Notes under the pieces: generated by a model
The model's database searches: none
Seen by the model: the letters and a program-made list of their open reading frames with translations, nothing else
What the model was told of the DNA's origin: nothing
In this document: piece after piece, positions 7,368-17,226 of the stretch
Layout: each line of letters begins with the position of its first letter
How positions within the stretch are numbered: the first letter of the stretch is position 1
Position numbers and translations under genes: made by a program
DNA from: Planococcus koreensis
Lineage (GTDB): Bacteria > Bacillota > Bacilli > Bacillales_A > Planococcaceae
Assembly: GCF_004761975.1 (NCBI RefSeq)
Contig: NZ_RQII01000009.1
Location: forward strand, 1-50,323
Length of the DNA: 50,323 bases
Direction: 5' to 3'

Positions 7368-8543
7368 TCATTTGGTCAAGTATGCCCAGGCGTATTGAGC
7401 GTATAATTCCGCACCGGTTGCCATCGCATCTTCATCAATATTGAACTTTCCGTGGTGATGAGCCCATTCGGTATCTTTGCCAGCGTTCCCGCTGCCGACC
7501 AATGCAAAACTGCCCGGAACTTCATCCAAGTAAAAGGAGAAATCCTCCCCTCCCATTGTCGGTTTTTCATCGTACACTGAACCTTCGCCGAATGCTTCGA
7601 CAGCCACCTGCTGGACCAGCTCCGCGCTTTCTGCACCGTTGATCACCGCTTGGGTGCCACGGATATATTCCACATGAGCTGTGCCGCCATAAACAGCAGC
7701 AGTGTGCTCAGCATAAATTTTCAATTGTTTTTCAATATGATCGCGGATATCCGGATCAAAACAGCGTACGGTACCTTCAAGTTCCGCATTTTCCGCAATG
7801 ACATTAAAACGTGTGCCGACGGTCATTTTGCCGACCGTCACCACCGCCGGCTGCTGCGGATCAATCGTCCGGGAGACGACCGACTGCACATTCATGACAA
7901 AAGAAGAAGCGATGATAGCTGCATCGATGCAGTCTTGCGGCATCGCCCCGTGGCCGCCCTGGCCTTTGAAATGAACCTTGAAAATATCCGCGGATGCGAA
8001 GGAGGGCCCTGGCCGGCATGCCACTTTATGTGTCGGCATCTGGGACCAGATATGGATGCCAAAAACATCATCCACTCCGTCGACAGCCCCTTGGCTGACC
8101 ATCGCTTTTGCTCCTGTCGCCACCTCTTCTGCTGGTTGGAAGATGAATCGAACGCTTCCTGGAAGCTGTTCTTTGACAGCAACAAGCGCTTTCGCCGCAG
8201 CAAGAAGCATCGCTGTGTGGGCATCGTGTCCGCAAGCATGCATTTTGCCGGCTTGGGCTGACCTGAATGGCAGATCTTCATTTAATTCGTGCACCGATAA
8301 AGCGTCCATATCTGCACGCAGTGCTACGGTTTTGCCAGAGTTCCCGCCTTTAAATGTACCTATTACGCCAGTAGGCTCTGCTTTCCAGCAATCAATCCCA
8401 AGCCCTGTCAAATAATTGTAGACAAATTCGGACGTGTTATATTCTTCCCACGATAATTCCGGTTCGCTGTGGAGCTTTCTTCGGATATCGATCATTTCAT
8501 CGCTATTGTCCTGAATCGCTTTTTTGATGGTTTCATTGATCAT
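7368..8543 (-). CDS. M20D amidohydrolase (N-acyl-amino-acid hydrolase / HipO-AmhX type)
   Basis: A 391-residue cytoplasmic metallo-amidohydrolase expected to release free amino acids from N-acyl (acetyl, benzoyl or similar) conjugates. Family motifs are ALRADMDAL, MHACGHDAHTAMLL, FQPAEEVATGAKAM, and GGEDFSFYL near the C-terminus, with the lid/dimerisation segment in between (GQGGHGAMP). GGAGG with 9-nt spacing sets the ATG start. It sits in the middle of the transporter-amidohydrolase-carbamoylase operon, with gaps of about 18-22 bp. Confidence 0.93.
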   Translation of the reverse strand: MINETIKKAIQDNSDEMIDIRRKLHSEPELSWEEYNTSEFVYNYLTGLGIDCWKAEPTGVIGTFKGGNSGKTVALRADMDALSVHELNEDLPFRSAQAGKMHACGHDAHTAMLLAAAKALVAVKEQLPGSVRFIFQPAEEVATGAKAMVSQGAVDGVDDVFGIHIWSQMPTHKVACRPGPSFASADIFKVHFKGQGGHGAMPQDCIDAAIIASSFVMNVQSVVSRTIDPQQPAVVTVGKMTVGTRFNVIAENAELEGTVRCFDPDIRDHIEKQLKIYAEHTAAVYGGTAHVEYIRGTQAVINGAESAELVQQVAVEAFGEGSVYDEKPTMGGEDFSFYLDEVPGSFALVGSGNAGKDTEWAHHHGKFNIDEDAMATGAELYAQYAWAYLTK

Positions 8544-8561
8544 TAGTAAGAACCTCCATTT

Positions 8562-9761
8562 TTATAGGAAGCCGACAAATATCCCGGCTAAAATGACAGA
8601 AACAATCGTCACGGTGATAAATCCAGCTACAAGCATCGGCGGCAGCATATGGCTCGTCAACACTTCCCGTTCCTTCTCATCTTTTGTCAGGGAATTGATG
8701 ACTTCCACGGTGATGACGTAATCCGCCGGGAATCCGTACAGCGCCGTCAAGGACACGGCAAAAGCCATTTCTTTGCTGACTTTCAGCAGTTTTCCGACGA
8801 TGAAAGAAAACACATACATACCCGCTACCCCTAATGCGATCAAAGTAACAAGCGGATAAATGATTTCAAGCATCATGCTTGGCGTTGCATTCTTCAATCC
8901 GTCGAAGACGAATAACAGCAATCCAAGGATGGCGAAACCGAATCCATTGGCTTTTTGGAGTGGGTGGCGTTCAAGGAAACCGATGCTGCGCGCAACTACT
9001 CCAAAGAATAAGCACAGGACGAATGGACTGATTTCCACATAAGGAGCAGCCAAAGTAGATACCAAGTATGCTGCATAGCCGACAAGTGCCAACCGGAAAA
9101 ATTTGAAGAAATCCGTATTGTATTCAGGTGGTATTTTGGCGAACATTTTCGGTTCGCGCACCTCTTCATTCGGTTTAGCCTTTTCATCTATTGGTCCGCT
9201 TTGCTTTAAAGACAATTCGTTGTTTCTGTATTTTTCCAATAACGAACGGCCTTCACGCTTCAGCATGATCGACGTCAGCGGGTAACCGGCAAAGCCTTGC
9301 ATAACGTAGATGACGATGGCGAAAACCGCTAACGTCGGCAAGCCTGCTGCCTCTGCCCCTTCGGACATGATCAATGCTGAAACGACACCACCGACCAATG
9401 GCGGGATCGCCACTACGACTGTTTGGAAATCGAACAGCAGCATACCGATGCCGAACAGAGCCGCAATAATCCCCAAGATTCCGGACAAAGCGATCAAAAT
9501 GGTTTTCCATTGCGCTTTCAGCTCTTGAACCGACAGCAATGTACCCATATTAGTGATTAAGAGATAAATAAGCACCGTGACAACAGCCGGTGGAATGCCT
9601 GCAATCGCTACGATTTCTGGAGGGAAGAATGTCCAATATCCCAGCAGGAATAAAAATCCACTAATAAAAATAGAAGGAATCCATGCTTTTGTGCGAATCG
9701 AAACGACTTCGCCGATAAACAAAATAAATGCTAAAATCGAAAATGCCAACATTTGAGCCAT
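8562..9761 (-). CDS. Multi-pass membrane protein, probable transporter with a GltS-like fold
   Basis: A 399-residue, very hydrophobic protein with about ten to twelve predicted membrane helices and one charged central cytoplasmic loop (about residues 180-215). Glycine-containing re-entrant-like stretches (PPLVGGVVSALIMSEGAE in the first half; SLTALYGFPADYVIT in the second) recall the inverted-repeat hairpins of the ESS/GltS sodium-solute symporters. I do not know a characterised orthologue. AGGAGG at 9-nt spacing supports this ATG; the in-frame TTG upstream would be inside the ribosome-binding site. As first gene of the operon it is inferred to import the conjugated amino acids hydrolysed by the next two enzymes. 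Confidence 0.75.
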   Translation of the reverse strand: MAQMLAFSILAFILFIGEVVSIRTKAWIPSIFISGFLFLLGYWTFFPPEIVAIAGIPPAVVTVLIYLLITNMGTLLSVQELKAQWKTILIALSGILGIIAALFGIGMLLFDFQTVVVAIPPLVGGVVSALIMSEGAEAAGLPTLAVFAIVIYVMQGFAGYPLTSIMLKREGRSLLEKYRNNELSLKQSGPIDEKAKPNEEVREPKMFAKIPPEYNTDFFKFFRLALVGYAAYLVSTLAAPYVEISPFVLCLFFGVVARSIGFLERHPLQKANGFGFAILGLLLFVFDGLKNATPSMMLEIIYPLVTLIALGVAGMYVFSFIVGKLLKVSKEMAFAVSLTALYGFPADYVITVEVINSLTKDEKEREVLTSHMLPPMLVAGFITVTIVSVILAGIFVGFL

Positions 9762-9888
9762 GCTTTTTTGCCTCCTATTCAATATCCACCAAAATCCTTT
9801 ACTTCAATAAAGGATTGTTGCCATCTTAGCATAATTATTTGCGCAAGAAAATAGAATAAATGCACAATTTAGAAATTGCCAATTGTTT

Positions 9889-9902
9889 TGATAACGTTTA
9901 CA
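9889..9902. promoter_or_regulatory. cre-like catabolite-responsive element
   Basis: TGATAACGTTTACA matches the CcpA-binding consensus TGWAANCGNTNWCA except at one position and is embedded in a nearly symmetrical 16-mer. It lies between the divergent transporter operon and the gabD-like gene, 132 bp before the latter, so it could act on either. No unambiguous -35/-10 pair was found here. Confidence 0.5.
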
Positions 9903-10033
9903 ATGGCTTTAGATTGCGGTTTATGCTTTATGAATTTTCCTGTATTTAATTTTTCCCTAAATGCTTACGGGTTTATTTATTGCCAGTAGAGGTATGTGGA
10001 TAGAATAGTTATAAATTGAAGGAGGCTGCATGA

Positions 10034-11458
10034 ATGGAAGGCAAAAACTATATCAATGGTGAATGGAACACAGAAGGTGACGGCGTCATCAACGTCATGA
10101 ACCCGGCAACCGGTGAACAAGTCGGAACGGTTCCGAACGGCGGTGAAAAAGAAGCGACTGCTGCTGTCGAAGCTGCTGCTGCAGCATTCCCCGGATGGTC
10201 CAAGACGACTGCTTATGAACGCGCTGAACTTTTGATGAAATGGCACGACTTACTATTAGAACATAAAGAAGAAGTCGGCGAGATCTTGACGAAGGAAATG
10301 GGCAAGCCGCTTGCTGAAGCTATTGGTGAGGTTGAATACTCCGCTTCATTCATCTCCTGGTTCGCTGAAGAAGGCAAACGGCTATACGGCCGAACGATTC
10401 CGGCAAGCAAAGAAGGCAAACGGATCCAAATCAATAAACAGCCGGTAGGCGTTGTGGTATCGATCACCCCATGGAATTTTCCGGCAGCAATGATGGCGCG
10501 CAAAATGGCGCCTGCGCTAGCAGCGGGATGTACATTCGTTTCCAAACCAGCGAAGCTGACGCCGCTCACTGCCGTGCGCATGTTTGAGTTGGCGGAGGAA
10601 GCCGGATTCCCGAAAGGCGTCATTAACCTGGTCACAGGCAGTGCCAGCAAAATCGGCAAAGTCTTCACCAGCCATCCCGACGTTAGGAAGTTAACCTTTA
10701 CAGGGTCAACCGAAATCGGCAAGGAATTGATGAAGCAGAGTTCGGAAACGATGCTTAACCTGTCTCTTGAACTGGGCGGCCATGCACCGATTATCGTGCT
10801 CGATGATGCAAATCTCGATCTGGCTGTAGAAGGCGTAGTGGCTTCTAAATTCCGCAACGCTGGCCAAACTTGTGTTTGCGGAAACCGGATCTATGTCCAA
10901 TCGGGAATTGCTGATGAATTTGCCAAACGCCTGCAGGAAGCGACCTCCAAGCTGAAGGTCGGAAATGGCATGGATGAAGGCGTGACGATTGGGCCGTTGG
11001 TCGATAAAGACGGCTATGAAAAAGTTCAGCAGCATGTTCAGGACGCAGTTTCCAAAGGAGCGAAAGTATTGATCGGCGGAGACGGTTCAACGGAAAACGA
11101 TTCCTATTTCTATAATCCGACGGTGCTGGTGAATGCCAGTTCCGACATGCTGGTCATGCACGAAGAAACGTTCGGACCAGTCGCGCCGATCATGACATTC
11201 GAAAAAGATGAAGAGGCAATTAAGCTGGCAAATGATACACGCTTTGGCCTGGCCGCTTATTTCTTCACTGACAGCATGACACGCGGTACTTATATTGCTG
11301 AAAACCTCGATTATGGCATTGTAGGATGGAACGACGGTGCGCCGTCAACCGCTCAAGCGCCATTCGGCGGCATGAAAGAAAGTGGAATTGGCCGAGAAGG
11401 CGGACAAGAAGGCCTCGAAGCTTTTGTTGAAACCAAATACATTTCCATCAAAATCTGA
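10034..11458 (+). CDS. gabD: NAD(P)-dependent succinate-semialdehyde dehydrogenase family protein
   Basis: An aldehyde dehydrogenase of 474 residues, closest in pattern to GabD. It should oxidise succinate semialdehyde to succinate, feeding the TCA cycle. Visible are the cofactor/catalytic Asn motif [18 protein letters not shown], the catalytic Glu in LELGGHAP, and the catalytic Cys in AGQTCVC. A second Cys two residues on is typical of GabD enzymes with redox control. GGAGG lies 8 nt before the ATG. It is monocistronic and ends at a strong terminator shared with thrB. No gabT or gabP is adjacent; a lactonase and an iron alcohol dehydrogenase 5 kb downstream could supply the semialdehyde. Confidence 0.9.
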   Translation: MEGKNYINGEWNTEGDGVINVMNPATGEQVGTVPNGGEKEATAAVEAAAAAFPGWSKTTAYERAELLMKWHDLLLEHKEEVGEILTKEMGKPLAEAIGEVEYSASFISWFAEEGKRLYGRTIPASKEGKRIQINKQPVGVVVSITPWNFPAAMMARKMAPALAAGCTFVSKPAKLTPLTAVRMFELAEEAGFPKGVINLVTGSASKIGKVFTSHPDVRKLTFTGSTEIGKELMKQSSETMLNLSLELGGHAPIIVLDDANLDLAVEGVVASKFRNAGQTCVCGNRIYVQSGIADEFAKRLQEATSKLKVGNGMDEGVTIGPLVDKDGYEKVQQHVQDAVSKGAKVLIGGDGSTENDSYFYNPTVLVNASSDMLVMHEETFGPVAPIMTFEKDEEAIKLANDTRFGLAAYFFTDSMTRGTYIAENLDYGIVGWNDGAPSTAQAPFGGMKESGIGREGGQEGLEAFVETKYISIKI

Positions 11459-11464
11459 TAAACG

Positions 11465-11504
11465 CAAAAAAGCGGTCCGGGGATATCTCTCGGACCGCTT
11501 TTTA
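11465..11504. terminator. Bidirectional terminator between gabD and thrB
   Basis: Nine-bp GC-rich stem (11471-11479 with 11491-11499) flanked by A5 and T5, serving both converging transcripts. Confidence 0.9.
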
Positions 11505-11510
11505 TGCTGA

Positions 11511-12416
11511 TTATACCACTGTCTCAAATGATTTTATGCCAGATGGGCTCGGTTTAGTAAAACTGCAATCGTAATGTGGAAATTGTTCACTCAAAGAATT
11601 GCAGATTTCCTGCTCCCGGCCTTCGGGGGCCACGATGAACAATGAGGGGCCAGCTCCACTGATAGCCGAACCATATGCCCCTGCCGCCCGGCAGGCCTGG
11701 CGAATCTCGGCAAAATCCGGAAATCTGCTTTGCCGGAAAGGTTCGTGGAAAGCATCCTTTTCCATCATGCGCCCTGCTATCCGCCAATCGCCGCGCACCA
11801 ATGCGGCTGCTAAAACATTGCCGGCCGCACTGCTAGAGATTGCCGCACCGTATGCAAGGCTTTCTGGCAGCAGCCCTCTCGATTCCGAAGTCAGAAATTC
11901 AGTCGGCGGCACCATCAGCACTACTCCTATAGCAGCATCCGGAATGTGTACCACTTCCAAGTCCTCGCCTTCTGCATAGGAAATTGTCAATCCGCCCATA
12001 AGCGAAGCGGAAATATTATCAGGATGCCCTTCCATTTCGGTACCGATCGCCACTTTTTCTTTCATCGGCATATCAATTCCCAGCAAACGCACGCAGATTT
12101 CAATGCCCCCAGCAATGGCGGAGGCGCTGCTGCCGAGGCCTCGTCCGAGTGGGATGTCCGTCTCCACTACCAATTTAGCCGGCGGCAAGGTTCGGCCGAG
12201 TTTAGAGGCAGTGTGCATTGCCGCTTCGACGATTAAATTTTGGGCTGCGCCAGCTAAATGGCTGTAGCTGTCATCTTTGTATTCAATGTGCCATTGTTCA
12301 GCACGGGAAACGTGGATCGTCAACTGGAGGTCCAAAGCTAGGCCGATCGAGTCGAAGCCCGGCCCCAAGTTTGCCGTCGAAGCCGGTACGATGACTGTAA
12401 AATCCGTCCACATCAT
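11511..12416 (-). CDS. thrB: Homoserine kinase
   Basis: Phosphorylates homoserine to O-phosphohomoserine with ATP, the step before threonine synthase. GHMP-kinase features: N-terminal [21 protein letters not shown], the phosphate loop [12 protein letters not shown] (about residues 89-100), and the C-terminal glycine-rich [13 protein letters not shown]. At 301 residues it is of normal length. The start ATG overlaps the thrC stop (ATGA), indicating translational coupling. It is the last gene of hom-thrC-thrB. Confidence 0.96.
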   Translation of the reverse strand: MMWTDFTVIVPASTANLGPGFDSIGLALDLQLTIHVSRAEQWHIEYKDDSYSHLAGAAQNLIVEAAMHTASKLGRTLPPAKLVVETDIPLGRGLGSSASAIAGGIEICVRLLGIDMPMKEKVAIGTEMEGHPDNISASLMGGLTISYAEGEDLEVVHIPDAAIGVVLMVPPTEFLTSESRGLLPESLAYGAAISSSAAGNVLAAALVRGDWRIAGRMMEKDAFHEPFRQSRFPDFAEIRQACRAAGAYGSAISGAGPSLFIVAPEGREQEICNSLSEQFPHYDCSFTKPSPSGIKSFETVV

Positions 12417-13474
12417 ACCTGAACCCCTTTTTTCAAATCCTCCCAGAAACGTTCCATGTCTTCAGGGACCAATTGTGCCTTGTCGGCATTGACCGCAATC
12501 GCAGTTTCAGGATCTTTCAACCCATTGCCCGTCAATACAGCAACAATCGTTGCGCCTTTTTGGATGCTGCCATTTTCCACCTGTTTTTTGATGCCGGCAA
12601 TCGATGCACAAGATGCCGGTTCTGCAAAAACGCCTTCTGTCGAAGCCAGCATTTGGTAAGCTTCCAAAATTTCTTCGTCTGTCGCTTCCAAAATTGTGCC
12701 TCTGGATTCATCTAATGCGTTGAGCGCAAGCTTCCAGCTCGCCGGATTGCCGATGCGGATCGCTGTTGCCACCGTTTCCGGGTTGTCGAACACCCGATTA
12801 TGGACAATCGGCGCCGCTCCCGATGCCTGAACGCCCAATAATTCTGGCCGTTTTGCCCCTGTTTTTTCTGCGTATTCACTGAAGCCTTTCCATGAAGCGG
12901 AAATATTGCCGGCGTTGCCGACCGGCAACGCGAAGATATCCGGAACTTTCCCGAGCTGGTCAATCACTTCAAATGCAATTGTCTTTTGCCCTTCCAAGCG
13001 ATATGGGTTCACCGAATTCACCAATGCAATGCCGGCTTCTTCCCCAACTTCACGGACCATGCGCAGCGCTTCGTCGAAATTGCCTTTGATTTCCAGGATT
13101 TCAGCGCCGTACATTTTGGCTTGCGCCAATTTTCCGAGTGCGATGCGCCCTTCCGGAATAACGACGATTGTCCGCATGCCGGCTCTAGCCCCGTAAGCGG
13201 CAGCCGATGCCGATGTGTTGCCTGTCGAAGCGCAGACGAGCACCGATTTCCCTTCTTCTTTCGCTTTCGCAACCGCCATGACCATTCCGCGGTCCTTGAA
13301 CGAGCCTGTCGGATTCGCCCCTTCAAGCTTGACGTATAAATCGATGTCCCATCGTTCAGACAATTTATCCAAGCGGACAAGCGGCGTGTTGCCTTCTTGC
13401 AATGTCAAAGCTGGTGTATTTTCAGTGACCGGCAGCCACTCTTTGTATTGTTCGATCAATCCAGGCCATCTCAT
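12413..13474 (-). CDS. thrC: Threonine synthase
   Basis: PLP enzyme converting O-phosphohomoserine to threonine. The Schiff-base lysine lies in [11 protein letters not shown] (Lys60), the phosphate-binding loop in [18 protein letters not shown], and the C-terminal VLTGNGLKD is typical. At 353 residues it matches the short Bacillus-type enzyme. Start and stop overlap the neighbouring hom and thrB genes by 4 bp each, so the three are translationally coupled. Confidence 0.96.
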   Translation of the reverse strand: MRWPGLIEQYKEWLPVTENTPALTLQEGNTPLVRLDKLSERWDIDLYVKLEGANPTGSFKDRGMVMAVAKAKEEGKSVLVCASTGNTSASAAAYGARAGMRTIVVIPEGRIALGKLAQAKMYGAEILEIKGNFDEALRMVREVGEEAGIALVNSVNPYRLEGQKTIAFEVIDQLGKVPDIFALPVGNAGNISASWKGFSEYAEKTGAKRPELLGVQASGAAPIVHNRVFDNPETVATAIRIGNPASWKLALNALDESRGTILEATDEEILEAYQMLASTEGVFAEPASCASIAGIKKQVENGSIQKGATIVAVLTGNGLKDPETAIAVNADKAQLVPEDMERFWEDLKKGVQV

Positions 13475-14763
13475 GCAGATTCCTCCCCTTCAATGCGGTA
13501 ATGGCTGATGACGCTAGCGGTCCCTTCCAAATCGCCGAGCACGTTCAAATGCTGCTGGCGGGAAATGCGGTGTGTCAATAAAACCAATTCCGCTTTGCCT
13601 TCTTCTTGTGCTGGATGCTGCATGACCGATTGGATGCTTGCGCCATGCTTGCCGTAAATCGACGTCATTTTCGATAAGACCCCCACTTCATCCGTAACCA
13701 AAACGCGATGGAAATACTTCGCAAACTGCTTCGATTCAGGCTTCATGACCCGCTCGTGCTGCGCCGAATGGACCCGCTTGCCATTGACTTCCAGCAATAG
13801 GTTGCGGCAAGCGGCGATAATATCAGAAACGACTGAAGTCGCAGTTGGCAAAGAACCGGCTCCAGGACCGTACAGCATCGTCTCGCCGACCGCGTCGCCG
13901 TGGATATAAACTGCGTTATATTCATTGTTCACAGATGCCAGTGGATGTGAATTCGCCATAAATACAGGTTCTACGGCCACTTCAATTCCATCTTCGTCTT
14001 TTTTCGAAGAACCGATCATCTTCATCGTGTAGCCGAAATCCGCTGCCATATCGAGGTCGCCGTCGCGGATTTCTTTCATGCCCCGGACGAGCACATCATC
14101 GAGATGGACCTCGGTGGAAAACGCCAGCGATGACAAGATGACCATTTTCCGTGCTGCATCCAGTCCGTCGACGTCAGCTGATGGATCTGATTCCGCGTAG
14201 CCGAGCGCTGTCGCTTCGGCGAGTGCATCTGCGTAGCTCATATTTTCCTTCTTCATTTTTGTCAGGATGAAATTGGTCGTGCCGTTGACGATCCCCATCA
14301 AGCTGCTGATGCGGTCGGAAGCAAGTCCATCTTCAAGCGTGCGAATGATTGGAATTCCGCCTGCTACACTCGCTTCGTAAAACAAATCACATTTCTGTTC
14401 ATCGGCGAGCTTCAATAATTCATGGCCATATTCTGCCATGACATCTTTGTTCGCTGTCACTACCTGTTTGCCGGCTTTCAAGGCTTCTTCAATCGCATTT
14501 TTAGCGCCATCGATACCGCCCATCACTTCGACAATGATATCTAATGAAGGATCATTCAATAATTCATGAATATCTGTGCAGAACACAGACGGATCCAGAC
14601 TGGATAGTCTTTCTTTGTTAATATCCTTGATAAGGACTTTTTTGATGGTTACCTGGACGCCCAATTTATGGCGTAAATCCTGCTGATGCTGCTGCAGGAT
14701 GGTGGCTACACCGCTGCCTACTGTCCCCAGTCCTAATAATCCGATTGAAATTTCATTTTTCAT
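13471..14763 (-). CDS. hom: Homoserine dehydrogenase with C-terminal ACT domain
   Basis: Reduces aspartate semialdehyde to homoserine, the branch point to threonine and methionine. The N-terminal Rossmann motif is [12 protein letters not shown] (about residues 8-19); the catalytic domain has [12 protein letters not shown] and [18 protein letters not shown]. Residues from about 350 on ([28 protein letters not shown]) form the ACT regulatory domain, expected to mediate threonine feedback. GGGGG is 8 nt before the ATG. First gene of the operon, with a perfect -10 promoter overlapping the divergent aspartokinase promoter. Confidence 0.96.
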   Translation of the reverse strand: MKNEISIGLLGLGTVGSGVATILQQHQQDLRHKLGVQVTIKKVLIKDINKERLSSLDPSVFCTDIHELLNDPSLDIIVEVMGGIDGAKNAIEEALKAGKQVVTANKDVMAEYGHELLKLADEQKCDLFYEASVAGGIPIIRTLEDGLASDRISSLMGIVNGTTNFILTKMKKENMSYADALAEATALGYAESDPSADVDGLDAARKMVILSSLAFSTEVHLDDVLVRGMKEIRDGDLDMAADFGYTMKMIGSSKKDEDGIEVAVEPVFMANSHPLASVNNEYNAVYIHGDAVGETMLYGPGAGSLPTATSVVSDIIAACRNLLLEVNGKRVHSAQHERVMKPESKQFAKYFHRVLVTDEVGVLSKMTSIYGKHGASIQSVMQHPAQEEGKAELVLLTHRISRQQHLNVLGDLEGTASVISHYRIEGEESA

Positions 14764-14810
14764 TGACGATTCCCCCTAGGCTGTGTACACTGTGAAAATA
14801 CAGTTGTTTT

Positions 14811-14838
14811 TTGCATAAGGACATTATAGTATTATATA
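14811..14838 (+). promoter_or_regulatory. Candidate sigma-A promoter of the aspartokinase gene
   Basis: TTGCAT, 16-bp spacer, TATATA; the -10 lies inside the spacer of the opposing hom promoter. Confidence 0.55.
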
Positions 14839-14851
14839 AATTCGAAAGCAA
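14823..14851 (-). promoter_or_regulatory. Candidate sigma-A promoter of hom-thrC-thrB
   Basis: Minus-strand TTGCTT, 17-bp spacer and consensus TATAAT. The leader downstream contains a short inverted repeat (14789-14804, ACTGT/ACAGT) of unknown meaning. Confidence 0.65.
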
Positions 14852-14884
14852 CCCCTTACTCCCACAAAGATTGGATCTGATGAG

Positions 14885-16249
14885 ATGAAAGTAAGTAAAT
14901 TCGGCGGAACTTCCGTCGCGAGCGCCGCACAAATAGAAAAAGTGGCAAACATCATCAAAGCGGATCCAAGCCGCCGCATCGTCGTCGTTTCCGCTCCCGG
15001 CAAACGGTTTGACAATGATGTGAAAGTGACAGATCTGCTGATCCGGCTGGCAAATGCCTCGCTGGCCGGCGAACCGGTAGATAGAGCATTGGACGATGTA
15101 CTGGCCCGTTACCGGGATATTGCTTTAGACCTTGGGCTTGATGATGGCATAACTTCCATCATAGCCGATGATCTTGCTCGCCGTTTGGCTGCATCGAAAG
15201 AAAACCCTTCCTTGTATTTTGATCAATTAAAAGCGAGCGGTGAAGACAATTCCGCTAAGTTGATCGCAGCATACTTAACTTCAATCGGCCTTCCTGCCGA
15301 ATACATCAACCCGCAAGATGGGGGACTCGTCGTTAATAATCCGCCGGCACGCGTCCAAGCATTAGCGGAATCATACGCCAATCTTTCCCAACTCCGCAAC
15401 CGCCAAGCGATCTGCGTCTTCCCGGGTTTCTTCGGCTTTACGGAAACTGGCATGCTCCGCACATTCGACCGCGGCGGTTCGGATATCACCGGCTCTATTC
15501 TGGCTGCAGCAGTAGGTGCGGAACTTTACGAGAATTTCACTGACGTCGACTGTGTGTTTGCGGCAAACCCGAAAGCGGTGGATAATCCGGCCGAAATCGA
15601 GAAAATGACGTACCGGGAAATGCGTGAATTATCTTACGCCGGCTTCGCTGTGCTTCACGACGAAGCATTGATGCCTGCTTTTAAAGCATCTGTTCCGGTA
15701 TGCATCAAAAATACGAATAATCCCTTTTCCAAAGGAACGATGATTGTTGCAGAGCGGGATTTTTCCGAACGGCCCGTTACAGGCATTTCAGCCGACAGCG
15801 GTTTTTCCACGCTCTATGTCAGCAAATATTTGATGAACCGTGAAATCGGCTTCGGGCGTAAATTGCTGCAAATTTTGGAAGATGAACAAGTCTCCTATGA
15901 ACACATCCCTTCCGGCATCGACAACCTTTCCGTCATCGTCAGAAGTTACCAATTGACGCCAGGCAAGGAACAACGCATCGTCGACCGCATCAAAAATGAA
16001 TTGCATGCAGACGATGTTTCATTCAGCGGCGGCTTTTCAATGGTCGTCCTCGTCGGCGAAGGCATGAAATACTCTACTGGCCTCGCTGCCAGAGCAACTC
16101 AAGCCATCGCCCGCACAGGCGCCAACATCGAAATGATCAACCAGGGCTCATCAGAAGTCAGCTTGGTGTTCGGCGTATTGCAAAAAGACGAAACGAAAAT
16201 CCTGCAAGAACTTTACAGCGAATTCTTCACGCCGGTATTCGCCGGCTGA
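14885..16249 (+). CDS. yclM: Aspartokinase III type (YclM/ThrD-like)
   Basis: Phosphorylates aspartate, the first step to lysine, threonine and methionine. The N-terminal kinase motif is KFGGTSVASA (from Lys5); FDRGGSDITGSILAAAVGAELYENFTDVDCVFAANP is the substrate/ATP region. Two C-terminal ACT domains (about residue 300 on) contain VSFSGGFSMVVLVGEGMKYSTGLAARA and IARTGANIEMINQGSSEVSLVFGV. The 454-residue length equals B. subtilis YclM, which is co-regulated by lysine and threonine rather than by diaminopimelate or lysine alone. The ribosome-binding site is weak (GGAT/GATGAG). Divergent from hom-thrC-thrB, so assigned to the threonine branch. Confidence 0.93.
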   Translation: MKVSKFGGTSVASAAQIEKVANIIKADPSRRIVVVSAPGKRFDNDVKVTDLLIRLANASLAGEPVDRALDDVLARYRDIALDLGLDDGITSIIADDLARRLAASKENPSLYFDQLKASGEDNSAKLIAAYLTSIGLPAEYINPQDGGLVVNNPPARVQALAESYANLSQLRNRQAICVFPGFFGFTETGMLRTFDRGGSDITGSILAAAVGAELYENFTDVDCVFAANPKAVDNPAEIEKMTYREMRELSYAGFAVLHDEALMPAFKASVPVCIKNTNNPFSKGTMIVAERDFSERPVTGISADSGFSTLYVSKYLMNREIGFGRKLLQILEDEQVSYEHIPSGIDNLSVIVRSYQLTPGKEQRIVDRIKNELHADDVSFSGGFSMVVLVGEGMKYSTGLAARATQAIARTGANIEMINQGSSEVSLVFGVLQKDETKILQELYSEFFTPVFAG

Positions 16250-16252
16250 ACT

Positions 16253-16286
16253 CCCCCCTGCGCACATCGGCAGGGGGATTTTTTTA
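16253..16286 (+). terminator. Terminator after the aspartokinase gene
   Basis: Eight-bp stem CCCCCTGC/GCAGGGGG with T8 downstream. Confidence 0.9.
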
Positions 16287-16304
16287 CGTAAAGGCAGGAA
16301 ATCA

Positions 16305-16334
16305 TTTCTAGTAATCAGAAAATTATGATATTAT
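16305..16334 (+). promoter_or_regulatory. Candidate promoter of the lactonase-dehydrogenase pair
   Basis: TTTCTA, 18-bp spacer, TATTAT, ending about 29 bp before the lactonase ATG. Confidence 0.45.
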
Positions 16335-16362
16335 GGAATCATTCTGAAGGGAGGCTTTTTTA

Positions 16363-17211
16363 ATGACAGGAATTATCAAACCGAACCCGAAATTGTACGT
16401 AATGGATAATGGCCAGCTCAGCATGGACAAGAATTACATGATTTCCATGCACAACCCGGCAAGCGCGGAAAACCCGAATGTGCCGAATGAGCTGGTGAAG
16501 TTCCCCGTTTACACCGTCCTGATCGATCATCCGGATGGGAAAATCCTTTTTGACACCGCCTGCAATCCGGAGTCCACCGGCTTAAACGGGCGCTGGGGCA
16601 CTGCGACCCAATCGCTGTTCCCGCTCGATATGCCGGAAGAGTGCTACCTCCACCATCGCCTGGAAGAACTCGGCGTACGCCCTGAAGACATCAAGTACGT
16701 CGTGGCTTCCCACCTTCACCTAGACCACGCAGGTTGTCTCGAACTCTTCACGAACGCCACCATCATCGTCCATGAAGACGAATTGAACGGCGCTCTCCAA
16801 ACATACGCACGAAACACCAAAGAAGGCGCATATATCTGGGGGGATATCGACGCTTGGATCAAAAATAACCTCCAATGGAAAACGGTGCGCCGGACGGAAG
16901 ACGGCTTGAAGCTTGCTGAAGGCATCCATCTCCTGAACTTCGGCAGCGGACACGCCTGGGGAATGCTAGGGCTGCAAATCAATTTGCCGGAAACTGGCGG
17001 GATCATTCTTGCGTCAGATGCCATCTACACCGCAGAAAGTTACGGGCCGCCTGTAAAACCGCCGGGCATCCTCTACGATTCAGTCGGCTATAACTCGACC
17101 GTCGAGCGCATTCGAAGAATTGCGCAAGAAACGAATTCCGACGTCTGGTTCGGGCACGACGCAGCGCAGTTCAGCAAATTCCGAAAATCCACTGAAGGCT
17201 ATTACGAATAA
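16363..17211 (+). CDS. Metallo-beta-lactamase-fold lactonase (AHL / gamma-butyrolactone lactonase family)
   Basis: A predicted dizinc lactone hydrolase of 282 residues. Metal ligands are seen as HLHLDH (His117, His119, Asp121, His122), His197 (GSGHAWG), Asp219 (LASDAIY) and His265 (WFGHDAAQF), the full set of the AiiA/AttM/AiiB group. No signal peptide. GGGAGG is 8 nt upstream. It lies 15 bp before an iron alcohol dehydrogenase in the same direction. Established knowledge: related enzymes either open acyl-homoserine lactones (an AHL lactonase, AidP, has been described from Planococcus, as I recall) or gamma-butyrolactone (BlcC/AttM, encoded with an alcohol and a semialdehyde dehydrogenase). 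The context favours small-lactone catabolism, with quorum quenching as a possible side activity. Confidence 0.88.
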   Translation: MTGIIKPNPKLYVMDNGQLSMDKNYMISMHNPASAENPNVPNELVKFPVYTVLIDHPDGKILFDTACNPESTGLNGRWGTATQSLFPLDMPEECYLHHRLEELGVRPEDIKYVVASHLHLDHAGCLELFTNATIIVHEDELNGALQTYARNTKEGAYIWGDIDAWIKNNLQWKTVRRTEDGLKLAEGIHLLNFGSGHAWGMLGLQINLPETGGIILASDAIYTAESYGPPVKPPGILYDSVGYNSTVERIRRIAQETNSDVWFGHDAAQFSKFRKSTEGYYE

Positions 17212-17226
17212 TGGAGGACATGATTC

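Noticed and set aside
14764..14884. T-box or lysine riboswitch before the aspartokinase or hom gene
   Set aside because: The intergenic region is only 121 bp, is shared by two promoters, and has no specifier-loop or lysine-aptamer sequence.
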